From positions 28,407,501-28,471,500 of the forward strand of contig NC_086183.1 in NCBI RefSeq assembly GCF_023053635.1: 64,000 bases of DNA, written 5' to 3'. Shown one piece after another: positions 34,901 to 46,900 of this stretch. A program made the position numbers and the translations under genes. Source of the stretch: Elgaria multicarinata webbii. Taxonomy: Eukaryota; Chordata; Lepidosauria; Squamata; Anguidae. Within the stretch, counting starts at the first letter, position 1. Each line of letters starts with the position of its first letter. Under the pieces are notes generated by a model. It searched no databases. It was not told the origin of the DNA and saw only the letters and a list, made by a program, of their open reading frames with translations.

Positions 34901-37874
34901 GGGAAGAAGAAGGACCGAGGGGACAGGAGCAGGCAGAAGAAACATCGGGGCCTGCTCCTGCTGGACTCTCCCCCCCCACACACACAGGGCAAACTGCCAT
35001 CTTGGCCCTGTGGGGAAGAAGAAGGACCGAGGGGACAGGAGCAGGCAGAAGAAACATCGGGGCCTGCTCCTGCTGGACTCTCCCCCCCCCCCCCCAGGGC
35101 AAACTGCCATCTTGGCCCTGTGGGGAAGAAGAAGGACCGAGGGGACAGGGGCAGGCAGAAGTAACATCGGGGCCTGCTCCTGCTGGACTCTCTCTCTCTT
35201 TCTCTTTCTTTCTCTCTCCTCCCTCCCTCCCTCCTTGACTCCTTTTCCTTGTGTGTCATGTCTTTATTAGATTGTAAGCCTGAGAGCAGGGACTGTCTTT
35301 TTTGCTAAGTGTAAGCCGCTCCGAGAGCCTTTTTTGGCTGAGGAGCGGGGTAGAAGTATGATAAATAAATAAATAAATAATAAATGAGGCTGATTGGTGG
35401 GAGTTTCAGGACAGATCAAAGGAAGTCCTTCTTTACACAGTGCATAGTTAAATGATCTAATTTGTTAACGCAAGATGTGGTGATGGCCCCCAATTTGGAT
35501 GGGGGGGGGTTTTTTTTTGGATAAAATCCCTAGAGGAGAAGGCCATCAATGGCTACTAGTCCTGATGGCTATGTGCTACCTCCCTTAGCAGAGGCAGTAA
35601 GCCTGTATACGTGGGCGGGAGAGTGCTGCTGCACTCATGTCCTGCTTGTGGGTTTTCTGTGGGCAGTGGGTGGGCCACTGTGTGAACAGAATGCTGGACC
35701 CTTGGTCTGATCCAACATGGCTCAACTTAGGCCCCGTTCAGAAGACACCTTAAACCACGGTGGTTAAGCCAGAAGGCTGGGCTGTGTTCCGAAGACACCT
35801 TAAACCACGGCTTTAACCATGGTGAATAAGGCCTTTTGCTTTACTGATGGGGCCATCAGCTTCTTATGTTCTTATAAACAGGGCAGCCCGTTTACTAACA
35901 GGGACTGGCCAGCGAGATCACATTACGCCAGTCCTTTTCCAGCTTCATTGGCTGCCAGTCCAGGTCCGGGCCTGATTGAAAGTGCTGGTATTGACATATA
36001 AAGCCCTAAACCGTTTGGGGCCAGGTTATCTGAAGGAATGCCTCCTCCCATATGTACCTGCCCGGACCTTAAGATCATCAACAGGAGCCCTTCTCCGTGA
36101 GCCCCTGCCAGTGAGGTAGGTGGCTACTAGAAGCAGGGCTTTCTCCGCTGTGGCACCCCGATTGTGGAATGAGCTCCCCAGAGAGGTCCGCCTGGTGCCT
36201 ACACTGTACTCCTTTCGTCGCCAGCTGAAGACCTTTTTATTCTCTCAGTATTTTAACACTTAATTTTAACTTAAATTTAAATTTTACTGTTCTAACTCTG
36301 TATTTTAATCTTATATCAATTTTGCTGCGTGGTTTTATCCTGGTTGTGCTTTTTATACTGTATTTTGTAATTGTGCTTTTAACCTGTTGTTTTATTATGG
36401 TTTTAACTTTTGTGAACCGCCCAGAGAGCTTCGGCTATTGGGAAGTATAAAAATGTAATAAATAAATAAATAAATAAATAAATACAATAAATGTTCTAAG
36501 TTGCTTGGAGAGTCGAATCAGAATCTCACACTCCTTTTATCTGGAGATGCCAAGGATTGAAGCCGGGCCCTTCCAGATAGAAAGCCTGTGTCAGGACCCC
36601 CACGCCTTTGAGGATATGAATATCCTTGGCCACAACTGAGTCAATGAAACCACCTCCTTGGGCAGCTCACTTCCCAAGAAATTTCTACCCTTAACTGCCT
36701 CCTGTGTACTTGCACTCTCCTGCCCTGGGGGAAGACTCAGCCCGGGCTGGGAAACAAGGCCGTCGCCTCCATGCAACGTGCCAGGCAGTGAATGTGTGCC
36801 AAGCAGTGCCAGCCGCCTTTGTGCCGGGCCGATCACAATGGCACAGAGCTATGCCAGCTGCACGAACTGCTCCCGCTTGGGGACGGTAAGGCACATGGCC
36901 TGAAACACAGAATGTAGCAACCCCGACGAAGTTTTGAAAATCTCAGCTTCTACGTGAAGGGGATAGATCAGACTTCTTCAACCTGGGGCGCTCCAGATGT
37001 GTTGGACTGCATCTCCCAGAATGCCCCAGCCAGCTGGCTGGGGCATTCTGGGAGTTGTAGTCCAACACATCTGGAGCGCCCCAGGTTGAGGAAGGCTGGG
37101 ATAGATGGAAGCAAGGGAGGAAGGAAAGAAAAGCAAGGTGCTAGACCTCAGGGTTGCAGCTGGCAGGGACAGGGAGAACACCCCCTCCCCCGGGTTGTTT
37201 CTGAAGTCTTAAAAACGGAAGGCTGAGGTAGGGTGACCCTATGAAAAGGAGGACCGGGCTCCTGTATCTTTAACAGTTGTATTGAAAAGGGAATTTCAGC
37301 AGGTGTCATTTGTATGCATGTCACACCTGGTGAAATTTCCTCTTCATCACTACAGTTAAAGCTACAGGAGCTATACTGCAGTTATACTGTGACCAGATTT
37401 AAAAGAGGGCAGGGCACCTGCACCTTTAACTGTGGTGATGAAGAGGGAAGTTCACCAGGTGCTGCATGCCTACAAATGACCCCTGCTGAAATTCCCTTTT
37501 CAATACAACTGTTAAAGAGACTGGAGCCCTGTCCTCCTTTTCATAGGGTCAACTCTAGCTGAGGCAAACATGGTAAGTATATTGTAGCCTCCCCCAATTT
37601 GGTTGGGGAAGGCTGGTGTATTGTACTGTGTCGTGGAGGGAAAGGAGGGAAAGAAAGTGCAAGCTAGTCAGGGAAACAAGCAGAAGACAAGGGAGCTCCG
37701 TCGATGCTCTGCATCTCACAGCAAAGCAAAGTCAGAACAGGGAGGGATTTGATCCCCGGGAGGAAGCAGATAAGTCTGTTTTGCACAGCCAAGTAGGAAA
37801 TGGAACTTCTTCCAAAGCACCCTCCCATCCACTGGAGGAGAACGTCAGGTTGAGATAGGGGAGTCTTCACGTGC

Positions 37875-37941
<67 letters not shown>

Positions 37942-40900
37942 GCCTCTCATCTCATTCCCCAAGTTGTTGAGCAAATGCAACTGGAACGGCCACATGCAAA
38001 CACGCCCGATTTGCAAAAAAATCAGCTCCGTTGTGGAATTCCAGCTTTCCGACTGGAGGATATGAATGGGGCTGGGGTGGGGTTTGCCAAATGTTGGATG
38101 CGCCGCATATAAAGCGTTATTTAGCTCCTCCACAAACGCCATGCAGAGCTAGCAAAACAGACAAACAAACGCCCCACCATCCTAAGCAGGCCATCACACC
38201 TGCCTGCCCGCCCGCGCCAGCTGCAGCGCCCTCCCGCGCCTGGCACCGTGTAGCCAGGAACAGCAGCGATGCCCCCTTCACCTCGCCTCAAGCAGCAGCG
38301 CATGCCTTAAGGACAGGGGGCGGCTCCTACCAGCTGCTGGGTTAGTAAGGGACAGGCCCTGGGACCGGGAGCAGCTGGGCCACGGGCCACCTGAAGTAGC
38401 CCTGCAGGCAGCCAGGAGAAGGGGCCGCGCCCTGCGGAGACAAGGTGGGTGAGAAGAAGGCGGGGAGGGACAGGCGAGGAGGATGGCTCCGCCGGCCAGC
38501 CGGAAGGGAGGCTGCTGCTTACCGGGTGTTCCCCCTGCCCCGGGGATCTTGCCCGTGTTCTCCAGAAAGGAGCCAAAGAGGGCCGAGGCGCTCAGGCGTA
38601 AGTCCCGGAGCAGCAGGGCCGTGTCTCTGCGCACCATGTTGACGGGGCTGAGCTTCTCCAGGGTGGAGTCTTCCGACTCTTGTTCCATCCCTTGGTTGCG
38701 GGGCACAAAGATGAGAGGGTGGTGGTGGAAATATTTAGGCCCATAAATATCGCCCCCTCCCCCCCCCCCGGCAGCACCACCATTCTCCCCATCTCTTTAA
38801 AAAAAACAACAGCCAACCAAAACACACCCCGATCTTCTCCATGCCTGTAATCTCCCGGCTCTCCCCTTGGTGGGGGTCCTCCAATCCCCCTTTTCTTAAT
38901 ACCGGCCAAATGTTCTCAACTTCCCTTCTTGCTTCTTTTCCCCAGCTGGAGAGAGGCGCCCCGGACGCCATTGCCCAGATCCTGAGTTTACTCAGCCATA
39001 CGGTGCATAAATACCATTTGAATCCATCCTGCTGGGATAAACCCTTCCTGACCCTTTGATTCGCTCTCTCAAGGGATTGTCCGGCCTCTCGACGGAAGCC
39101 CTGGGTTCAAGTCCTGCTCATCTCCACCCCCACCCCTGCCATTTCCCTTCTCCCGCCTCCGTGGTACCGAAGGCGACGCCCCTGGCCGCAGGGATGCCCT
39201 CACCGGCATAGGCACTGAGGCACTTGCATAAGACACTAAGAGGCAGGAGCGGGTCGAGCAAGGTGAGCAGGCGGGAGGGCGAGGCCGACATCTGAATGAG
39301 CGTGGCCGGGTATGCCGCCATGATCCCGTCCGGCATCTTGATCCCAAAGGCAGCCGCTCGCATGGAGACGGTGATGCAGAGGTTGCCGCCGGCGCTGTCT
39401 CCCGCAAGGCACACCCTCTGTGCTGTGGAACCTGCCGAGGGGTGGAGAGAAGTCAGACCCCGCAAGGGAACGGAAGAAACCAGGCAGTCAAACAGGCAAA
39501 ATTCCTCTGAAGACTGGATGTTGGGGGACAAAAAAATAAGGCAGCCGCCTGTAGGCACCCCAGAGGCATCTCTCTAGCCAGCTGCTTTCGGGACCGTAAC
39601 AAGAGGAACATAGTACACCAGCCAGATAACTTCACTGGGTTTAAAAGTACAGCAAATAAATAAAATAAGGCTGTAATCCTATCCATGTTCAGGTTAAAAA
39701 AAAGAAGAAGTCATAGAACTCCCAGCATTCCCCAGCAAGCATGACCAGCTGGGGGATGCTGGGAGTTTTAGGCCATTTTTTCCTGTCAAAACACGCTTAG
39801 GATTGCACCTTAAATAAGCATGCTGCTGAATCCTTGAGCTGATCCAGCCAAGGAATTCCATGTTCTTTCTGCCTGGATGAGAGCACGGTGCAAAAACTAA
39901 GAGCTCTTCTCGTGCCACAGGCGAGGAGGTGCTATCTCTCAGAACCAGCCACACGGGGCTAGAGAGACCGGCGCTCCGATTCAGCATAAGGCAGCACGGG
40001 ATAATTTATTTATTTATTTAGAATATTTATATACCGCTCCTCATTGAATTTTTTTTTCGGAGCAGTGTACAAGGTAAAATGAAAATAAAAACAGAATAAA
40101 ACAGTTAAAACAAAATTTAAAAAGAAGCAAAACAACAACAACACAGAAATCCAAGGCTGCATGTTAAAGAAAGGCTTCCTGGAATAAAGATGTTTTCAGG
40201 AGGCGCCGAAAGGAGTACAAGGTCGGAGCCTGCCTGACCTCCAGAGGCAGGGAATTCCACAGGAGGGGGGCCACCACGCTGAAGGCTCTTCCCCTGGTGG
40301 ATTCCAATCGGAGGATGGATCTGTGTGGAACCACCAGGAGCAGGTCCTCAGATGACCTCAGTGACCAGGCAGGTTGGTAGGGGAGAAGGCGCTCTCTCTC
40401 TCAGGTATCCCGGTCCCAGGTTGTTTAGGGCTTTGTACACAAGTACAAGAACCTTAAACCTGGCCCGGTAGCGAATAGGCAGCCAGTGCAGTTCCCTCAG
40501 CAGAGGAGTTACATGCTGGAAAGGGGCAGCTCCAGACAACAGCCGAGCTGCAGCATTCTGCACTAGCTCCAGCTTCCGGAGCAGCTTCAAGGGCAGCCCC
40601 ACATAGAGCGCGTTGCAGTAATCCAATCTTGAGGTTACCAATGCCTGTACCACCATGGCCAAGCTATCCCTGTCCAGGAGAGGCCGTAGCTGGCGAACCA
40701 ACCGAAGATGGTAAAAGGCACTCCGAGCCGTGGCGGCTACTTGAGCCTATAATGACCCGAGAAGGGTCTTGGCAGCTGGCTCCTCTCACAAACAGGGCCC
40801 AGAACCCAGATCCAGCCTCTTTCCTCCCTCCCACCCCCAAACGCCCTTCCCTGTTACTCACCCAACAGGTGGCAGTTCTTGATGGCCCAGCAGTAGGCAT

Positions 40901-43900
40901 AGAAACACTCCTCCAGGGCCCGAGGGAAGGGGGCCTCGGGGGCCAACGAATAGTCAATGGAGAGGATGGGGGCGCCCAGACTCTGGGCCCAGGATTTCAA
41001 GTAAGGCTCGTGGGACTTGGAGGTCTGAGCCACGAAGCCACCGCCGTGGAAATGCACCACCAGGTAAGGCGAGCGAGGCAAGGGCTTGGTCTTCCAGCGC
41101 AGCTCCAGGGCCAGCGGGCCTTCGGGACGCAGGAAGTTGCTCAGCTCCTCGCTGTCCTGGAGGCGGGGAGAAGCAGCGGCAGGGGGATGCAGGGCCGGGC
41201 GCCGAGACGCAACGGAGCCCAGCTGCCACCCGCCAGCCTTTCCTGGCAGTGCCGGTCCCTGGGGCCACGGCGTCTCAAGGGATCGCTTGACAAACAAGCT
41301 GAGCGGTTGTTTTCCCCTGCATGGTTATTGGTCCAGACTGCAGGTGGGGGGGGGGAATCTCATGACTGAATTCGAAAGGTATTTACACTCAGGCTTGGTT
41401 CAGAGAGGAACACCAACCCTGCTTCGGCCTACAAGGAACCTTGGGCTCACAACCTCCGTCCTCCTTGGTGCGCACTCCCACCTGTCCTGGCTTCTTTGAG
41501 GCAAAGTTTCCTGTTTCATCTACAACAACCTATGGTTTGCTCTTACCCTACAAGCCAGGATTAGAAACCAGGATCATAGAATCGTAGAATTGGAAGGGGC
41601 CTATAAGGCCATCGAGTCCAACCCCCTGCTCAACCTACAAGCCAGGATTAGAAACCAGGACCATAGAATCATAGAATAGTAGAGTTGGAAGGGGCCTATA
41701 GGGCCATCAAGTCCAACCTCTTGCTCAATCAAATCCTGGGGAAAGGTAACAGATACAAACAAGGCAAAAAGAGAAGCTGGATGAAGAAGCACGGAAGCCT
41801 GAGGTTTGACATTCACCCTCAACCAAGCCACTGAAAACTACATACATAAACATGTCCATCCCCTCCAACTGCTAAATAAAGCTATTCAATTTGTCTTTTC
41901 TTTTAACATAGCACAGCATTGAAATATGTCTCACACTGCTGTTTTCCATCAACTAAGGAACTTGTCTGCTTCACCCAGGATAGAGACAATTTATAATTAA
42001 CGGCTGGATTTTATTTATTTTTTAAATGGAGGACCTACAATTCCCTGAGATTTTCTTCTACCTAGTGGTCCCACTAAGGTAACTATCACATCACCTGGGA
42101 CAGCCCAATTCAAATGTCTGCAACCGCCCCCTGCCCCATATCAACTTAAAGACTCTTGTAATCTCTTGCCTGACGAAGAGATCTGGAGACCTCGAGTTGG
42201 CCTAATAAAAGTATTACACCAATATGGATTTTGGAATATTTTTTTAAACGTACAGATAGGCTTGCTTGTCTGTTAGAAATATTCGACGTGGCTTACAGTG
42301 AAAGTCACCCAGACATGCATACACAGAAATAAGTTAAAGCAATAAAGCAGCAGCGACCCGTTAGCAGAGCAATTAAAAAGCAGTAAATGGGAAGAAGGGG
42401 TAGATCCAGGTTCCCACTTTCAGAGAATTTGTGGGAGAGCGTTCAGTTACCCAAACGTTCCCACTAATCCCTGGGCCTGGCCAAGAACAGTTTCACCACA
42501 CAATGAGACTCTTTGCCGAGAACGCTGTTCCGCAGCTAAAGCCCGTTTGCTCAACCTGCTTTGAAGCTAGTCTGAGCCACCCAGCGCACCCAAGTGCAGC
42601 AGAAAACCAGGCCCGAGCCTCCACAGGAGGGGCATTTCTAGGTCCCTTACCTGTCCCTCACGCAGCTCATGGGAGATGAGCCTCATCTGGACGACTCCTG
42701 GCCCGGTGTGGGCCACCGGGGGCGTGATGGTCACCATCAGGGTGGGGTCAGCGACCAGAGGCAGGTCGAAGGAATGAGGCGGCACCAACAGTGCCCGGCA
42801 CAACCGGACCTGGGAGGAGGCCATACTGGCCAGGGACTGCGTAGAAGGCAGGAAAAGGCATGATTCATCTGGAGTTCATATCCTAAACACCGCCCCCTCC
42901 TTCCCTGTAGCAATATCCAAGGTACAGCAAGAATCAGGAACAGCACCGACATCCCACTCTACTTTGAACAAACCGTATCCTTCCCAGACTGCTGGTACCC
43001 TCGCTTTACATCTCGCTACCCCATTCCCAGACGCCACAAACTCTCGTCATATCTCGCCCTGGGTTCTCCTTCCCGCCCTGCCGTCCTTTTCTTCCGCCCC
43101 CAGCTCTACCCCGGACGGGTGCCGGCATCGGCTCCCGTCCCTCCCCTCGGCAGCTCCCGGGGCCCCCCCTCCCCTCCCCTCAGGCGGGACTCACAGCCAG
43201 CAATTCCATCTCGGTGAGGTTCCAGAACCTTTTCCAGAAGTGCACGTCCAGGTTTTGAGTGATGCGCTCAAACTCGATCCCTCGCAGCTCAGGGTCAATA
43301 GCGAACTTCCCGCTGGTGAAAAGCGAGCTGGCTGCAACCCCTGCAGCCGTGGGGAGACAGAGAGATCAAAGACGGACGGTTAGCGCTGTTCGAGGCGAGG
43401 CTTCTGCTTTGAGGTGCAAGGAAGGGGGGCTGCCCACACCGTATCACAGCCCTCCACCTGTCTGGTGCACAGGCAGAGGGAAGTAAAATCCAAGACAGCG
43501 AGCGATGGTAACCATATTGCCCTGGGTGGGTGGGAAAGAAATGTATATGGCTAGAAGGAGGCAAGGAGGTCCAATAACACCCTTCCTGCGTCACTGGAGT
43601 TACTGCAGGCAGTGGGGGTAAGGCACGTACGCAAAGATGCCCTGCAAAAACTCATTCCTGGCATGAGGCAAGCTGCCACGAGCAGACAGTGGCAGCTTGC
43701 CTCATGCCTAGCTTGGGACAATCTAGTTGTGTTTAGGTATCAAGCCGATTTAAACACACACAGCCACAGGCATCAAACAATTCCCGTTACGCGTCCCTGC
43801 CAACTTTTTCTGTCCTTGGAGACAAACGCCCTTGTACTTTCACAACAACGACAGTATGCATAATGTGGGGGAAACAGCATTAGTCCCCGGCGGCCAGCAG

Positions 43901-46900
43901 TGCAACCTGGGAAGGCAGAGCAACGGAGGCAGCTGTGCTTTATGGAAAGGGAAGGACGAACAGGTAGAATGAGACAAGGAGAGGCCTTGCGGAGCTCGGG
44001 GCCGGCATTATGGGGAGAGCAGCACAGGCACGGTGTTGGCAACGTATCGAGATACGCCAGGGCTTGTCTACTCACCAATGCCAGAAACATGAGGCTTGTA
44101 ATTCTCCCCAAAGGAGACGAGGCCGATGGCGATGGTCTGGAGGAAGGGCCGGATCGAGGGTGCAAACTGCGAGGCGAAAGAGCAACATTGAGGCGGGGTG
44201 GGGTGGGGGGGTGTCACGGCCCATCAGGACTGCAGCTCCACACCCAGAGGAGGGCACAGTCAGTTAACCCAACAGATCCGGAGTCGCCAAAGAGAGGGAG
44301 ACGGTTAACAGGGCGCGTCGGTTGTTAACCAGTTCCTCCCACCCGGGACCAAGAGCAAGGCCTGGCTCTCCCGGCTGGGCTAAAGGTGCAAAGATGATGG
44401 CGGCGCCTTTCAAGGCAGCCTGCAGCTTTCTCAGTGCTGGAAAGAGCAGGATGAACAAAGCCAACTGGGAAGGACGGGGCCAGAGACACAGCTGGGGGAA
44501 CATAGGAGGCTGCTTCTACGGAGCCAGACCATTGGTCCATCTAACCCAGTATTGCTGACACTGACTGGCAGCAGCTCCCCAGGGTTTCAGGCAGGGTTTC
44601 CCCCCTGCCTCGCCTGGAGATGCCGGGGCTCGAACCTGGGACCTTCTGCATGCAAAACAGGGGCTATACCCCCAAACGACACCCCCTCCCTGCCCCCCTC
44701 TCCAATTGAGATCCAAAGTCAGCTGGGAAGCTCCTTTTCCAAAGAGACGGGCCCTGACAGGGCAAGGGTCTTGGGGGGGGGGGCAGGAAGAAGAGGGAGA
44801 TACTCCAGGGACTTGCGTGATCCCATTACACATTGCTCAGGGTCATATTGCCAAGGCTGCAGCCTGCGTGGAAAAGTGGAGGGAGACGAGGGGAAGGCCA
44901 CGGCAGGTGGGCTCTCCGCTCTGGGCAGGCCCCGTCTAAGGCCAGCGATGAGCTGCTCTCGTCTCACGAGACTCGCTTGGGGCGAGTTCCATTTGGGGAA
45001 ATCAGGCCAGGAGGCCCCTGGAAGCTGCTGACAGAGAGCAGCGCGAGTTCAGCCATGTCCAAGAGTCTCTTGAGGAGAGAGCGCTTGCCTTTTCAGGGAT
45101 GCCTCAGCTTCTGAGGATTATCGCCACTAGATTAGGGTGACCATGTGAAAAGGAGAACAGGGCTCCTGTAGCTTTAACAGTTGTATTGGAAAGGAAATTT
45201 CAGCAGGTGTCATTTGTATATATGGGGAACCTGGTGAAATTCCCTCGTCATCACAACAGTTAAAGCTGCAGGAGCTATACTAGAGTGACCAGATTTAAAA
45301 GAGGGCAGGGCACTTGCAGCTTTAACTGGTGTGATGAAGAGGGAATTTCACCAGGTTCTCCATATATACAAATGACCCCTGCTGAAATTCCCTTTCCAAT
45401 ACAACTGTTAAAGCTACAGGAGCCCGGTCCTCCTTTTCATAGGGTCACCCTACACTAGATGGTTTACTTACATGGCCGCATCATTGGATCAGATCAATAA
45501 AGAAAGGCACTGGAGAGGAATACTAGCAAAAGACAGGTCTCTGCCCCAAGGAGAACACGGCCGAAGTGTAGGTGGAGCGGTGGAGACAGTGAGAGAGGCC
45601 AGGCCGACAATTGTGCCAAATTCAATCCCAGGCTTCATCAAAGAGAAGGGTTGGGATCCGGGACGGGTGGGAGAAAGGGGGCGCAACGCAGACATCCCAG
45701 GCGGTCATTGCAAGAGTAAGGGTCAGCAAGAGAATAGGACCAAGGCCATTTGAGACCAGGAGGCCTGTGGACAGTGAAGGCCACGTCCAGGGATGGCCGT
45801 TCGCGACATCAGCCTTCCAAAACCTGTCGGCTGGGAATGACGGGAGTTGCACTCCAGCACCGTTGGAGGGCAGCAGGCTGTGGGGAAGGTTGCACTCTAT
45901 AGCCCTGCTGAAGACCACCTTCATGAAGACGCCTCCTCCCTCACCACGCGCAGCTATTCGAGCAGACTGCACCGAGGGAGATGAGAAAGGGACCATTTCA
46001 CAGCCCCGCCGAAATATTTCCTCCTCTTCCCTCCCCATTCCCTTTTCCTCGTGTGATAGCACTTTGATCCCGCCCTTTAGCCAAAAAGAGCTTAAGTGAA
46101 TGAATACTGTCGAACGGTCAGAGGCAGGCCCTGCAAAAGGCCCGTTTCCAGCATCCAGAAGGCCCTGCGCCTCCATGCCTGCTGAGCCTCCCTGCCTCTT
46201 GTCCTCACAAGAGCCCCCTGGTCTTCTCACCTGGAAGCCCATGCAGCGGCCGTAGAAGCAGCCTTTCTGCATGGTGATGTACTCCTGCAGGAACTGCTCC
46301 GAGAGCCCGCGGTCCTCGTGGTTGAAGAGGCAGCCGGGCCGGTTCTGGGTGAGGAGCCGCTGAGCCAAGTAGACCAAGGCCCGGAGCTGGGTCAAGGCGG
46401 TGCAGTAGGCCTCCAGCTCGGCACAGTTGTGACTACTGCGGAAGAAGATGCTACGGCGGTTGGTGGCCACGTAGCGGCTCTTGTGGACGATGTGGGCCAG
46501 GCAGCAGCACACCGTCTGGGCCAGGCTGCGGTAGCCGTTGGCCAGCGTGTGCTCGTCCAGGTCAAAGATGTGGTAGATGGTGGCAAAGTGGCTGAGCACC
46601 GGCTCCAGGCACCGGGCGTGCTCCCGGATGGCCGTGAAGGCCGCCAGGAAGCGCTGGCCCGTCTCGCTGGTGCTGGTCTGGAAGAAGGCGGCGTTGTCTT
46701 CTGCCAGCATGTGCAGCGTCTGGAACAGCGGCCGGGAATCCATGCTGCTGGCCGCAGGGGGGCCTGTGAGAGGAAAAGAGGGTGAGGACCCCTGGAAGAC
46801 GGAGGTGGGGAGAGGAGGCGACAGAGGCAAAGGAGCCTTTGCTTAAACTCCTAGCTGTTACTTACACTCCCCCGTCACTGCCTCTGCTATGTTCTCCATA

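Noticed and set aside
34231-35192. CRISPR-like array of regular repeats
   Set aside because: The whole unit is repeated, with no unique spacers, and the genome is vertebrate.
34150-35270. Very long open frames on both strands (up to 369 codons) over 34.15-35.27 kb
   Set aside because: They are created by the 103-112 bp tandem unit, which is open in several frames at once; the region is intronic in LIPE and shows no domain.
39069-39150. GGGTTCAAGTCCTGCTC resembling a tRNA box B
   Set aside because: There is no matching box A or cloverleaf; it is at most a short SINE remnant.
46764-46830. In-frame ATG upstream of LIPE exon 1 extending the frame by 29 residues
   Set aside because: The sequence crosses the exon 1 acceptor (CTCACAG) and is intronic.
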